DNA from: Corythucha ciliata
Taxonomy: Eukaryota; Arthropoda; Insecta; Hemiptera; Tingidae
Length of the DNA: 64,000 bases
Assembly (NCBI GenBank): GCA_038030265.1
Contig: CM075941.1
Span: forward strand, 7,998,001-8,062,000
Direction: 5' to 3'
Shown here: one piece after another, positions 1 through 12,699 of the stretch
How the letters are laid out: each line of letters starts with the position of its first letter
How positions within the stretch are numbered: the first letter of the stretch is position 1
Made by a program: the position numbers and the translations under genes
Notes under the pieces: generated by a model
What the model was told of the DNA's origin: nothing
The model's database searches: none
What the model saw: only the letters and a program-made list of their open reading frames with translations

Positions 1-455
1 CAATTTCGTTCTGGAAACACTGCCAATGTCGCCCTACAGACACTGCCATTTTCGGCGTTTGGACAGTTTTTGGAAAAGGGGTTCGAAAATAAACATCTTG
101 GGGGGACTAATACGACCAATTAGGCGGGCTAAGTCCCTATAGCCCCCCTTTAAATCCGCCAATGCGCAAAAATGATGCTAGCGGATGGAAACTTGGCACA
201 AAAATAGATCATACAGAGCCCTATCCTAAGTTCGTTAACCAGCCATTCTAGGTCAAGGGAAGCGGGTGAAAATAAGGGTAAACAAATTTAAAAATTCACC
301 ATCATTCACCAAGTAAACCTAGCGACACCGTATTTTAAACGAAACTATGAAGTAATAGTATCCTTCGATAAACGTTTTTATTTTTCGAAAAAGTGGAGAG
401 GGAGGAGTAGTTCGGGGGAAGGAGGGAGAGCCGAAACGCGTAAAATTCCTCGTTA
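1..455. repeat. Satellite C tail and adjoining dispersed module
   Basis: The first 70 bases are the end of a tandem array of about 24-25 bp units of the type 'actgccaatttcg'. The same array is much longer at 54420-55735. After it comes a module with 'aataaacatcttgggg', 'ctaagtccctatag' and 'aaatccgccaatgcg', which recurs in the same order at 55745-55805. Array plus module is therefore one dispersed repeat unit. No coding potential is seen. Confidence 0.7.
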
Positions 456-627
456 AGGCCGAATTACACGTACCGAGTGCTCGGCCGAGACAGTGCACTC
501 GGCCGAGTAAAACCTATGTGTAATCACCACAGAAAGTACTCGGCCGAGTGAATAACATGTGATTTTGTCTCTGCCCGGTCTCGGCCTAGCCACTCGGCCG
601 AGTTACTCGGTTGGTGTAATTAGGCCT
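456..627. mobile_element. 172 bp MITE, PIF/Harbinger-like (TSD TTA)
   Basis: Both ends carry the terminal inverted repeat AGGCCNAATTACAC followed by copies of the palindrome CTCGGCCGAG, and both flanks are TTA (453-455 and 628-630). A 3-bp TWA target duplication is characteristic of the PIF/Harbinger superfamily, which is the basis for the assignment. There is no ORF, so it is non-autonomous. The same terminus occurs at 49535 and, inverted, at 57314. Confidence 0.8.
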
Positions 628-630
628 TTA

Positions 631-1044
631 GTGTGGAAATTATTGGGAAAGTATGGGTTATTCAGCTGTAATGCAATTCAGCTAACTGGCCCAGAGCTAT
701 CCCTCCCCCCGACATTCCTTTTACAGTCGGTCTCACCTCCTTTTCAGCTCACGAGCCCCAAGTGCTCGCCGGTTCGGTACTAAATACTTGGTGATAACTT
801 GTCTACTTTTTTTGCGCATCGGCAGCAGGGCCATTTCACGCAGCTACATTTTGTAAACTTGTCTATTGAAGGTCCTAATATTTTTGAATTATTTTATTTT
901 TCGTATTTTTCGCACTATTTGCCATCGAAATCGAATTTTTGAAAAGTATTTTAAAATTGTATTTGTATTTTGTTCAAAATACATTTCAAAAAGTATTTGT
1001 ATTTCAGTATTTAAAATACATTTTTGAAAGTGTTTTCCTCAATA
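631..1044. other. AT-rich spacer, no gene seen
   Basis: A short GC-balanced stretch runs into AT-rich DNA with an inverted run of 'gtatttgtatttt' and 'aaaatacattt' at about 945-1030. Such runs are common in the subterminal parts of hAT elements, but no matching second end or duplication was found. Confidence 0.4.
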
Positions 1045-1990
1045 TTAGCCGCAAAATAAAGGGAATTTTCACGAATTAAGATTTTTTGGTTCACCATACG
1101 CAATGCATGAGCGATTTTTCTCAGTTTACTCGCGAAATAGCGGTTTTTTCACCTATTGCCACAAATCGGCGTTTTAATTTTTCAATTTCAGCCTGAAAAG
1201 TTGCCTTCAGAATCCGCAAATTGGCGTATATTCAATTTTTGGTGCAAATAAGAATTTTTCTCAATTTCAACCGCGATTAGCGCTTTTTTAAAATTGTAGC
1301 GGCGACGTGTCGTAGCGTTTCAAACCTGTGAATTAGCAAATTTTCGCTGTAAATTGGCGATTTTTTCCACTTTTAGCCGCAAATTAGCTATTTTCTCAAT
1401 TTTTAGGATTAAAATTAACCTTTCTCTTAATTTTGACCAGGCTAATTATTTTATTTTCTAAATATTACCCGCAAATTAGCGGTTTTTCACGTTTTACCGC
1501 CGCAATAGCAAAACTATATAACGAATTTTCTCAAAATCAGTCACAAATTGGCATCTGGCACAATTTTCGCTGTAAATTGGCGATTTTTTTCATTGTTAGC
1601 CGCGAATTACTGATTTTCTTCATTTTGTATCCGCGAATTAACGTTTTTCCACAACTTCATCTGCAAATTGCAAATTAGCGATTTTTCCAAATTTCAGCTG
1701 TAAAATAGTGTTTTGTGCTAATTTTGCGGCCATTCTATTCCCTTTTTCATACGCGAATGGGCGATTTTACGCCATTTCAGTTGTGAATTTGCCATTTTTG
1801 TCCAATTTTAACCTGAAAGCGTCTTTTATTTGTCAATATTGGCTTGCCCAAATATAACACTTTTGCGTTGATTTCCACAATTTATTCGTAGAATGGCCTC
1901 CGTGTACCGCGAATCAGCGATTTTTTTCTTAATTTTAGTCTGGAAGTTGCATCGCGAGACCACGAATCAGCGCTTTTTAGCAGCTATAGC
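1045..1990. repeat. Satellite A array (first copy)
   Basis: Degenerate tandem array with a unit of about 30-33 bp built around 'ttagccgcgaattagcg' and 'atttttctcaatttt'. Units differ by many substitutions and small indels, as in an old, no longer homogenised array. Further arrays of the same family lie at 10845-12690 and 33785-34330. Short ORFs across it are by-products of the repeat. Confidence 0.85.
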
Positions 1991-2645
1991 CACGAATATT
2001 ACCGATTTTTGTCTGATAGAGGGTCCGGGGTGAATCCTCCCCCCCCCCCGTACCTGGGTACACTACTGCGTTGGGTCTGAAGTCCAAGGATAAAGCTGGA
2101 CGTACTCGGACCTTTTCAGGCTGCTTCAAGTCCAGAAAATCTGCTAAATCTAACTTCAACGTGAAACGCTCATGAAGATTTTATTGGGCTCTTCGTTATG
2201 GTACTAGTGCTCCTTCGTTCGTATACTTGTGGTTCTGGGGGGGGGGGGATCTATCCCCCATATCCCCCCTACCTACACCCCTGCCCCAAACACAAAAAGC
2301 TCGAGCCACAGAAAGCTGACACCACAAAAAGCTCGAACCACAAGAAACTCCAATCAAAACAGCTCTAACCACAAAATTCCAAATTCACAAAGCACAAAAA
2401 TATCGAACCACATGAAGCTGCCATTGCAAAGCTCTTTGAGAGTTAGGTATCGCATGCACTATTTCAAAAAAACACATAAAGAATCCGGGACTATGACTAT
2501 GCGGGATTCCCCTTGACAGTTCGCAGGCCGGGATGTGGGGCAAAATCAGCCAAATTAGCAAATTTGACTCCGGACATTTGGCTACCCTACTCATTCGACG
2601 CGCTTGGCATCTTGGGGCTATGCTGTTCCTGCTTCCTATCTCAAA
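1892..2645 (+). repeat. Dispersed repeat R, copy 1, interrupted
   Basis: This segment matches 61475 down to 60985 on the opposite strand: the last satellite A units, then 'cttggacttcagacccaac' (opposite strand), 'atggtactagtgctccttcg' and 'atgccaagcgcgtcg' (opposite strand) in the same order. Copy 1 carries about 240 extra bases (roughly 2270-2515), rich in 'ccacaaaaagctc' and 'ccacagaaagctg', that copy 2 lacks. Poly-C and poly-G runs mark two internal positions. No protein is encoded. Confidence 0.8.
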
Positions 2646-3955
2646 GATCTGTTCTGACGTTCGATTGTTGGCTGGACGCACTAAAAAAATGACAGTGAAC
2701 AAGAGCAAGACGCTTGCGTGTTCCACAAATCCAGCTCTTGGGTATTGGTAATTGAAAAAGTAATTCAATTACAGTAATTGTAATTTGTAATTATTCGTGG
2801 AAGTGAAAAGTAATTGGTAATTTGTTCCCCAACCTATACCCCCCAAACTCTACGCCACTGCGTTATCAGTCGCAAACTGAAGCTCATGCAACCGGCGCCC
2901 CCTTAATCAAGCCCCCCCCCCTGCGCCTCGACACCACAGTCCGCCCCTGCATATAAGTTACATATATTATCTCTATGGTGGGTCCCCAATTTGTCAGGAG
3001 CAGGATCTCTGCAAATGAAGCGGGGAATTTTTAGAGTAAATTCCCGGCCCACCCATCTGTCCGGATACCCACTGACTGGGTGACTTTGAACGTGATGGGG
3101 TAGGGTGGGTTCAAAGTTCAAGTTAACAGGCATATAAATGTTCCGAATCATTCGGATGGAGTAGGTATAAGAAAAAACAGTTCGTATGACTGATTAGTTG
3201 TAGAACGATACACGGGCATAGCCAGAGGGGGATGCTGCCCTACCCTATACTTAAAAGCGAATCCAGTGAGACAACTGACCACCAACCAACCATTAATCTG
3301 TGAACCTACACACAACCAGTCTATTACACAACCAGTTGGGCCCTCTCCGAACATAGATCCTCGGGTATCTGGCAACCCTAGCCATCACGCTGGAACTATT
3401 CTCTGAATGCAATATGCAGGATTATGTTGCAACATTGTAATGTACGTTACACACGTACCATGCTATGATACATCTGACATCTGGCTCCTGAGAAGCCCCA
3501 CTCCTGGAACAAGGTCTGGCTACGCCGTTATGGATGTGCCCGAAAATTTGTAATCAATGACGGTTCGATGTAGGGTCGAAAGAAACATTATTTACTATCG
3601 AATGTGAATGCATTACGAGTAAGTTGTCGGAGCGTCGAAAGCCCTTCAAAGTTTAACATGAAACATGATTCGAATTAAACATCAAAGTAGCTGAACTGCA
3701 ACCCTTGAATTCTACATATAAAATAAAGTTATTTCTTACAATGACACTCACCTAGCGCATGATAAGTTTGGAACAACAATATTCCTCGTGCCGGTAATGT
3801 ACGTTTCTTTTCTATACTACACGCTGACTAAAAGAATTTGTGAAACACAGAAAAACAAATTTTTAAAATATACTTCTTTTTAGCGGTTTTCTTATCCAGA
3901 ACAGAAATGGCGTCGGTCTTATCAAACATTGCTTTTACCTGTATCTATAGTATCT
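2646..3955. other. Intergenic, no gene recognised
   Basis: Contains a cluster of 'aagtaattg' and 'caattacagtaattg' repeats at about 2745-2825, a C-run near 2915 and otherwise unremarkable sequence. The minus-strand ORFs of 75-82 codons here have no domain I recognise and no coding-like composition. Confidence 0.5.
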
Positions 3956-4528
3956 CTAAATGAGAGCCTGATAAGCAAGTTGATAATTGTCACCTGTTAA
4001 CGGAATTTGGCTGATAGTGGCGGCTGCCGTTTTCTCGAGCGATGATTTCAAATAGTGAAACTTCTCGATGTTTGAGAGAGACGAGTGGTGAACGAGCGAT
4101 TTATACAGGGCTATGAACGAAGGGAATTCTTCAGGGTTTTCCCCAGTGAAACTTCCGAGCTTGATTCGTGGCAGGTTGTGACGATCATTGCTTATTCTCT
4201 CTTGAGAGCTTGATTCATTGAGGTTCCTCTTGGCTAAGAGGTTTTCCAGTTGAATGTGCTTCTCTTCCATTATGTAGAAAAGCTCTTCAAATGCCAATGA
4301 GTCCTTCATAAACGGCTTCCCTGAATCGCCGAGTTCCTCAGCCAGATCTTCTATTGCCGTCTGTATCCGTTCGTATTCCTCAAAAGGCTGGCCGAGCCTT
4401 TCATAACGAGCTTTGAACTCCGCGTAATTATCGACGGTCACTTCTTTAGCCAGAACCGCAATCTTTCCCCGTGTCTCGCTAGTCTTTCCAGCTTTTTTAG
4501 AGATTCCGCCATCGAACTTGATAGCAAC
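3956..4528 (-). pseudogene. BEL/Pao retrotransposon gag fragment (DUF1759)
   Basis: The translation has the N-terminal gag arrangement of BEL/Pao elements. A charged helical region (including YERLGQPFEEYERIQ) is followed by the DUF1759 core: LPRIKLGSFTGENPEEF, then SSLSNIEKFHYLKSSL, then the GDNYQLAYQAL segment. In living elements this protein forms the particle shell and packages the RNA. The frame is open from 4528 but has no ATG; the ATG at 4512 is in another frame and meets a stop beside the junction. So the start is lost or frameshifted. The gene ends abruptly after the DUF1759 core: no zinc knuckle, protease or reverse transcriptase follows below 3956. I read it as a truncated, dead copy. 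Confidence 0.8.
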
Positions 4529-4529
4529 T

Positions 4530-7500
4530 TATGAACCTTATTAAGAGAGAAAACTGTTTTAAAGCTTTGTGTTTGAGCAAATACTTATTTAATGAGTGTA
4601 AACCAAATTATCAATTTACAACTGATAAGAGTTGGGAGACTAGAGTCAGAGTCAAGTGTAGAAATCAGGTGACTATAGATAGAATAACGCGCGCAAACCC
4701 AGAAGAGGGGGGAGTGTTTTTTACCAGCGTCCCTCAAACCCTATAACGTACTTTGACTTGTGGTCATTTACCGAACTTTAGACTAAAATTTTTACTATTT
4801 AAATTTTAACTTAAGATTTCAATTAAAACTAACTGAGCTCTCGCTTGTGAGAAAATCTGTTTTTCTACTTGCTTTACTTTTAACTAGTAGAATAAGCAAG
4901 AAACTTGATTTGTCGAGCAAAATTATTCTTGATATCCGAGTTCAATAATCCGCCCGGATTGACCAAATTTGTAATTTGACGAGCAATGGACTGTATGGGA
5001 AAATGATGTTGCGGAAAGGATCTGAGCAAGCTATAGAGATTACCTTTAATTAACTTGGTGACTGGGTTCAGTTCGCGCGAGCACGTCCGTTACGGTCGAG
5101 ATTTCGGCACACACACAACGCTTTTTCACTCGAACTCCCTTCTTAAGTGTCGGAGTGGGGGGAGGGGAAGCTAGGGTAGGGCTTGGGATTAGGCACCCCT
5201 TGTTTCATCCACAGTCACTTTTGCCATTTTTGCGTGAAACTACTCAGTTTACCCGGTTCTTTGCTTGCAAATAGTCCGTCGAGCTAATGGCGGGAATTAT
5301 TGACCATTGAGCGGAGATCACGACCTGTTCGAGGATATCCAGCACATTCATTTCTAAAGTGGGAATTATTGTCGCAGATTGGCTGTATTTTTAGCGCGCT
5401 AACAGTCGCAGTTGTGTTATTTTCAAGGTTCGAATCATCAGCTTAGCCATTTTTATGGTTGGAGTAACTAGTTTAGCCATTTTTAGGCAGAGAATAGCTG
5501 TCACTGTCAGCCCTCAAGTTCGTTTGTAGTACAGCAAAGCGCACACAATTTCTCAAGTCTTGAGCAAATCCTACGACTGGGTACATCGTATAACTCAGAA
5601 ATCGAGAATGAAAGAGACCGTCAAAGGGTTTTTTCTCGTTTTCAACCACAAAATTCCAGAAAGTCTAGAACGAAGAAGCTGTCCGCTCATTTTGTCCTTA
5701 CTTTGGTGCCAAAATCAAGAAATTCGTGCATAAATCTGTAGCCGTAGGAGCCCACATTGACTGTCTTCCCTCGTTGAGGTTCATCAAAAAGGGACCGGTT
5801 TCGACTGCTCGCTATCTTCAGCATTTTTTTTCCCAACTGAAACTTCCAAACGGAAACGCCCCCCCCCCCCCGTAGTTTTAGCGCTTCTAGTAACAATTCA
5901 ATAAATTCCCTGATTTTCACCTGATTTCCCTGACAAATTTGACATTCCCTGTGGCAACCCTAAGGTTGTCATTCTTCGTTCGTAAAAAGGTGTAACGCAC
6001 TTTCGTCGTCACCCGGGTCATTTTCAGTGTTGAAAACCACAATTGAAGATGAAAACAGCTATAGGAATTTCAGGGTTTGAACGCAAAACTATTTCAGTGT
6101 AGCCCCCCACCAACCACCCCCTGAGACCATCGAAATAAAAGAGCTCATTGGAAACGGAGAAAGAGAATTATTTGACAATATGGGCTTTTCATGACAAAAT
6201 AAAAAAACGGTCGAGGCAGATAGTGGGTCAATGTGACAAGCTGATTTTCACACCTCGGTCGTCTGATGTTCCAAGATTCCTGTGCAACCCAATGATTTCC
6301 TAGAGTTGCTTTATTATTTCGTGCTTCGGAAATATTGATTCAGTACAATAAAAAAAATGCTAGAAGACTTGCTAACAACTAATTAATATTTAGAAAGGTA
6401 GATATATATTGCCTCTCAAGAACTATTAATCACCGCGATGAAACACGATTTCAATGGATGAGCCCTCGGTTATCTCGAAATTTAATATAAGACACCACCG
6501 CGGTTATCTCTGTTTATTTTAGGGAGGGCAAAAGACTGAATGAGGGATAGCTTTAGATAGAACCCTATAATTACCACTTAAAGGAAACGCTCTCTTCGAT
6601 TCTTCGTGGCTCGCAATTGCCCTCCTCCTCTCACCATCGGACCTTCACCCCTCCCCCCCCAGCCCACACTCACAATCTCAATCACATGCCTCACCTGCCT
6701 TTCAGATTTTGTATGTTTTCGATCCTCGTCTACTTTCGTCGATAAAAGGACGTTGATAATTAACTCATTATCCTCTTCGTTGAGAGGGATTAGTTCCAGA
6801 ATACTGTACCGTGTCCTCGCATCAGTCACGATTCCCCGCTTTCTTTCGTGTTTTAAAATTCACAATATCTTACTATACATTGAAATAAAATTATCCAATA
6901 GTTGTTATCTAGTCTTTCATGTACGCCTTAATAATTAATAGCTTGTAATTTGAAGGTCCATACTGTGTAAAAGGACCAACTTTTTTAATTTGTTAAAAAA
7001 AGGGCGATCACTTTTTGATTAATTAACTACACTTTTTTCATTATATGAGGGATTTTTTCCTGTGTTTCATCCCTCTCACTCACATTCTCTCTTTCTCTCT
7101 CAAAGGAATTGTGAATAGAGGAAGCCTTTTGAGCTACTGGGTGAAAAGGGATTTGCGGTGAGCTCTCCCTCTTTCTCTTGCTGATGGGTTAACAAAGTTA
7201 ATTAGATTGCAGCTTTAACAGTCTTGGAGTGGAGATTATCTTTCCTATTCAGGAAAAAAGATTTGTATTTTAAATGCGTGGCAATGAATTCCCTTGCCCT
7301 CCCCTTCGCCACCAGATGCATCTTTGTTCGGACTATGTAGATATTGCGTGGTATGCTATAGCCGCAAAAAAAGGATTAGTTCCCATTGTTAGATTAGTTC
7401 GATTAATGCCCGAGTGCTCAAAGACATCTGTGACTAACAACAAATCAGTGACGTTGGTGTGCCGCGAACCATAAGGCTGTATACTTGCCTTTGGGGTTGA

Positions 7501-9000
7501 GAATTCGGTGGTGCCTCCCGATAAAACAGTAATTTTTCCATTTCTCCGAGTCGCAGAAGCAACTATGGTTGTTCAGTTGCGCACCACTTAATCAAGTTTA
7601 AGTGCCCGCACCGTTTCTGTTCCTTGTTTAAAACAAGTTTAACAATAATATAAACGCAATAAGTCCTTTGCCCCCTTTCAGAAAGGTCGGAAGGTCTCTG
7701 AGTTTTGTCAGGAACCCACCACCATTACCAGTTTCAATCGATCGTTCCGCCAGAATCCGTTCCACTGAGTTTGAATTCTATAGAAAAAAAAAAAAAAAAA
7801 CGACTGTCCGCGAATTCTAAAGCTTTGTTTCGGGAGGGTGACGGTGGCTGTTTGCAGGCGGGGAGACATGAGGGAAGTTATTTAAAAGCCGTAACTTATT
7901 TTCTCTTTTGAATCAATTTTCGTCACCCTTGATTTTACCAGCTATAAATTAATGGGTTCTTGCTTCAATAATTCATTCATTTCAATGTCGTTGTAAGAGT
8001 GGTACAGTCAGCTTTCCTGTACATAGAACAGAATGGCACGTGTCGCCGTTCATGATGAACAATCGGGCTTTTGCCTGCGCAACTGCAAAAAATTGATTTT
8101 TGCCGTACATTCAGAACAGGCCTACTCCTAGGGGAGTGGGGGGGGGGGTAATTCATTGGGTGAACAAATTAAAAAAAAAAAAACTTATCTGAACTGGTAA
8201 CGAGCGTTCTTAATATTCTATAGAGAGGAAAGGATTCCACTGAGTGCCTTACGACAGAGAGAAACCCCCAGCGATTTTTCAAACATTTCTCGAGACTTTT
8301 ACTCAGGTGCAGACCCAGGTCTAATTAAGAATTTCTTCAGTAAAAAAAAAAATAAATCCGTCTTTCTTTTTCCTCTAATGAAGTAATTTAATTTTCATTC
8401 CAAATAGTATACGCTTTTGTCTCAACGAGCCTCCGTGCCTGAAGCTTTCAAGAAGGATATTCCCAAGGAAATTAAACTTAACTCAAAATGTGAAAAGAAG
8501 AAAGAGTTTTAGATAGATGTGAGGAAGAGAGAGGAAAAACCTCTATGTCAATTTCGAAGATGAAAGCAAAATTTTGTTATTATTTCGTTACACTCACTCA
8601 TCTGCCCTCCGGGACTTCGGGATGTTAAAAAAAAAGAGGTTGAGGTAACAAGGAGCTCAAATTAAATCTTGCTTTTGGCGCGAGAAAACGACGAATACAA
8701 TTTAATTTTCCTATGGGGCTTTAAAACATGGAATTATTCTCGAAGCGACAAGCCTTGCGGGGCTTTTGGTTATAGGCATTATAGGCTTTCCGCTAAGGTC
8801 TGGAAGCAGGGCACAGGGGGTCTGTTCTGTAAAGTTAACAATAGTAAAATTTATAATATACAAACTTGATAGCGGCAGTCAATAGTGTATATTCACGCCG
8901 TTTGGTTTATGTAAAGAATTTGATTCCTTTTCAATCTCAAAAACTTCAATTTATTTTATTTTTTGTACAACACACATGCTCTACATCCTTCTTTCTATAA
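4530..9000. other. 4.5 kb without a recognised gene
   Basis: Mixed AT-rich and ordinary DNA with a C-run at 5860, a C-run near 6655, an A-run at 7783-7800, a G-run near 8148 and several A-runs after 8165. The minus-strand ORF 5687-5920 and the ORF pair 6578-6938 overlap on opposite strands and show no family motifs. I see no splice-linked exons, RNA gene or transposon end that I can support. Confidence 0.5.
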
Positions 9001-9378
9001 GGATCACATTAAAAGTAAACAGGGGGACAGGTACGAAGGGGCTATTGTCCCGTGGATACCACCCATGTTATTCCATACACCCCTTCGTGCTTCAGCCCCA
9101 GATGGTTTGACTATTCTTCCAAATCTTGTTTTAAATCCTTGATTAGGTGTATAGGTCTTGAACCAGGCGACGAATAGCAGTTCCCGGATAGGTGACGTCT
9201 GGAATTTGATTACGCGGTCTTAACGTCTTAAAAGAACTCGCTGGCAACCCAAGGCGTTAGGCGACCCGTGCCGAAGAGTGCGTGACACAGGGTGTGCTGT
9301 GTATCTAACGGAGCCTCAGGGATATCAGGCGACCTCCCTGAGTATTAAGACTTCCCACGGCATCGCGACAGAATCAAA
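9001..9378 (+). other. Probable 5' leader of the DUF4780 LINE remnant
   Basis: GC-richer than the DNA on its left and continuous with the coding remnant that follows. It has no ORF of its own. That it is the untranslated leader of the retrotransposon is inferred from position and composition only; the exact 5' end is not visible. Confidence 0.35.
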
Positions 9379-10446
9379 TTGTCAAACTCAGGGTTTATAA
9401 CCCCGGAGCAGGTTGAGGACGAGCTTCTCAGTAGCCCTCAGCCTGGCACCGAGGAGCTGACGGGGGAGACCACCTTAATGGAGGTGGTTCAGCCCGGAAC
9501 CTCCGACGGTGTCGTTGTCTCCCTCTCGGGTTCACCGGTATCCGGCGTACCCGAATTACATGCGGGACAGGGAACGGCCGGCATCTGGACCCGTTGATCC
9601 CGCAGCAGCGGCACCTGGAGACCAGGAGATCGCTGATTTCGACAAGTACGTCTCTGGCTTGAATAGATGGATCAGAGGCGACGCTTTTTGTGGCTGGTTC
9701 GGAAGAAGGGGGAGGAACCGGAAGCCGCCAGGGCGAGTGCTCTGCAGATGGTGGAGAAGAGGAAGAAGGGGAGAGCCTCTGGTGACGTCTCCAGAGGGAG
9801 CCGTGAAAAAGAAGCAAAGGACGACCGCACAGGGTCCTTCGTACACCGGAGCGCTCAAGGGAAGGAAGCTTGGTGTGGTTCATAGAGACTACCCAGCAGC
9901 CCTCCTCTTGGACGACCAGCTTGAGGACCTGGAAAGGAGCATTGAAGCTGCCATTGTTGCACTGGAACCTAAAGCTGGGGAGGTAGTGCCCCAGTTTGGT
10001 GGTCTGGTGCGAAGGAGGGGATGGCTATCCATCACCTGCGAATACAACGGGACGGCTGTTTGGATAAAGTCGCTCGTTGAAAGTATTGTACCCTGGGAGG
10101 GGGCAAGGTTGAAGGTGGTTGAGGGGAGTGACCTGCCCTGGGTGGCGGTTGCATTTCTCCCGAAGTGCGCGGATCTGGGGAACGACCAAGTCCTTCAGTT
10201 CCTTTTGCGCCAAAATCGGGGGTTAAATGTGGGACAGTGGAAGGTACTGTCAAGGAGTGTGCCTCAGGGCACGCCGGCTTTGATGATGACCCGGCGCAGA
10301 TCCTGGAAAAGAACAACGTCGTCCACATCAGGTTCGGCAAGGGGACCATCCGGCCTAAGACTAGGAAGAGGAAAGGATCACCCTATGCCCCCCGGCAGCA
10401 GCCGATGGATGTGGATCAGGTAGCCGCTGTTGTGCTACCAGCGTGA
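9379..10446 (+). pseudogene. LINE ORF1-like protein with DUF4780 domain, decayed
   Basis: The clearest part, about 9850-10240, encodes KLGVVHRDYPAALLLDDQ, a region ending FGGLVRRRGWLSITC, then NGTAVWIKSLVESIVPWEG, LKVVEGSDLPWVAV and LLRQNRGLNVGQWKVLSR. This order is that of DUF4780, a domain common in insect genomes and usually found in ORF1 of non-LTR retrotransposons. Its biochemical role is unknown to me. The coding signal changes frame at least three times: an acidic N-terminus from 9379, a proline-rich part from about 9555, a basic RKKGEEPEAARASAL segment near 9695-9760 in a third frame, then back, and a last change near 10240 into the C-terminal VVHIRFGKGTIRPK segment. No ATG starts the first frame. 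ORF2 is not present downstream; satellite A begins at 10845. Confidence 0.75.
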
Positions 10447-10844
10447 ACAGCAGTTGGCACCGCGGCATCCGGACATTCAGCGCAGGTAGCTCCTTCATAC
10501 GCCAGGCCATCTACTAGCACGGCTGGGGAGAGAGGTGATAGTGTCGGACCAGTGGGGGGATGGAAGAGTCCCGAAGACGACAGGTTGGGCACGGAAAACC
10601 CCACCCTACTCCGAGTAAGGCGATGTTGAAGAAGCAATCACGGAGTGGGGCACGTAAGGGGAATAAGCGACCGCTACTGGGTTGCGCTTCCTCCAGGTGA
10701 CTTTGCATCGTGCGGGAGCGGCATAAGAGAGGCACTGGCGGCCCTACACGTATCGGGGCCCGGGGCGGAAATCTTCAAGAGGCCCCTAAAAGTATCTAAT
10801 TATACATACCTAACACAAACCTCTATTGGTAACCGCTAAGGCCT
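10447..10844. other. GC-rich remnant between LINE ORF1 and satellite A
   Basis: Composition resembles the preceding LINE remnant rather than the AT-rich satellite that follows, so it may be degraded LINE sequence. I see no reverse transcriptase or endonuclease motif in any frame. Confidence 0.3.
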
Positions 10845-12690
10845 TTTCCTAATTGTAGCCGAGGCCCTATTTTCCTTATTTTAGGCAATCACCGCTACTT
10901 CCACAACCTATCCGCCAAACAGCGCTTATGCCAAGTTTAAGCCACGAATTTCTCCATTTTAGCCGCGAATGAGCGCTTTTGGTCAACTTTTCCAGTAAAT
11001 TACCGCTTTTCGCCACGGATTAGTGGGGTAAACCCCCCATCCACACCTTATAGACATAAAAACGCGCTTTTTCTCAACTTTAGCATCAAAGTAGCTTTTT
11101 TATCCTGTAAGTGTGAATCAGCGATGTTTACCAACTTTTTCTCGAGTTGGCGTTTTCCACAATTTTAGTTGCAACTTAGCGATTTTTCCTTGCAGGAAAC
11201 AGGGAATTAGCACTTTACTCCGTTTGAGCTGAAAATTAGCGTTTTACTCAATATTAGCCGCAAAATAGCGGTTTTTTCTAAATGTTTACGACAAACTAGC
11301 ATTTTTGCGTTCACCATAACCATAACACTACGAATTAGCGATTTTTTCTCAGTTTTAGCCGCGAATTTGCGGGTTTTTCTACCTTAGCCATAATATTGGC
11401 GCTTTTTCTCAATTTTAGCCTCAAAGTTGACCGAGAAACCCGCGAATTTTCTTAATTTTAGCTGTGAATTAGTGATTTTTCGTAATTTTAGCAACGTAGT
11501 AGCGTTTCTAACCCGTAAGTTAGCGAATTCTGTTCATTTTAACCATGAATTGGCGTTTTCCAATATTTTAAGAGCCAATTGGCAATTTTTCCTTTTTTTT
11601 TTTTCAATTCAGGCAGAAAATTTACCTTTCTCTTAATTTTAGCCAAATAATTACTGATTTTATCAATATTAGCTGTAAGTTAGCGGGTTCTTCTCCATTT
11701 TAGCACCGCATTAGCATTTTTTTTAAAATTTTAACTATGGATTAGCGCTTCTTCTCAGTTCTAGCCGTGAATCAGTGTTTTTTTTCTTACTTATAGCCAT
11801 GAATTTGCCGTTTTTCTCAATTTCAGTCACAAAGTTGCCCTCAGAAGGCGAGATGGCAGAATTAGAAATTCTGAAACACTTTATCCGCAAATTTGTTCCT
11901 CAATTTTAGCCGCGAATTAGCGTTTTTCCCACTTTTAACTGCATAGAAGCGTTTTTAGCCTGTGAATTCGCAAATTTTCTCAATTTTAGACACGAATTGG
12001 CGATTTTCTCAATTTTTAGCCGGGAACAGCACTTTTTCCTTATTTGAGCTGAAGACTAGAGCTTAGTGTGTGTATTAGTAAATGTTTTCAATATTAGCTG
12101 CGTTTCGTTTTAGCATCGAACTTTTAGTGATTTTCCCCAATTTTGGCCACGGGTTAGCGCTTTTCCTCAACATTAGCCACGAATTATCGTTTTCCTCATT
12201 TTCAGCTACAGATTTCATTTTTAGTAGCGAATTAGCACTTTTTCCCAGTTTGAGTTGAAAATTAGTGTTTTTATTAATACTAGCCTCTTAATGCTATATT
12301 TTTTTCAATTTTAGCCGCGTTGTTTTTTAGATTTTAGCCCTACATAAGCAATTTCTTTCTACTTTCTGCTATGGTTTAGCGCTGGTTCTCAGTTTGAGCC
12401 TCGAATCTTTCAGAAGCTACACGGATTTGCGTTTTCTCAATTTCAGCCGGGAATTAGTGATTTTCTTATCTTCATACCCGCGAATTAACGTTTTTCCTCA
12501 TATTTATCCGCGAATTAGTGATTTTTCTCCATTTCAGCTGTGAAATAGCGTTTTATGATAATTTTGCAGTGAATTAGCATATCTTTTCGCAATTTCAGTT
12601 GTGAATTTGCCATTTTGGCTCAATTTTAATCCGAATTATTGTTGTTTTTGTTAATATCAGCCGAGTTTTTTTTTTGCTTTAAATGATGTA
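10845..12690. repeat. Satellite A array (second and longest copy)
   Basis: Tandem units of about 30-33 bp of the form 'gccgcgaattagcg' plus 'tttttctcaatttta', heavily diverged, with poly-T slippage. Same family and orientation as 1045-1990 and 33785-34330. Confidence 0.85.
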
Positions 12691-12699
12691 ATTTGACAG

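Noticed and set aside
2385..2768. 127-codon minus-strand ORF
   Set aside because: It lies inside dispersed repeat R and its insertion, overlaps plus-strand ORFs of equal quality and shows no domain.
2745..2830. AAGTAATTG repeat cluster as a hAT end
   Set aside because: No opposite end and no 8-bp duplication could be found.
6578..6938. Pair of overlapping ORFs on opposite strands
   Set aside because: Same DNA, no motif, low-complexity C-rich start; neither can be supported as a gene.
9428..9883. Proline/serine-rich minus-strand ORFs of 100-151 codons
   Set aside because: Antisense shadows of the GC-rich DUF4780 remnant, which has the recognisable domain.
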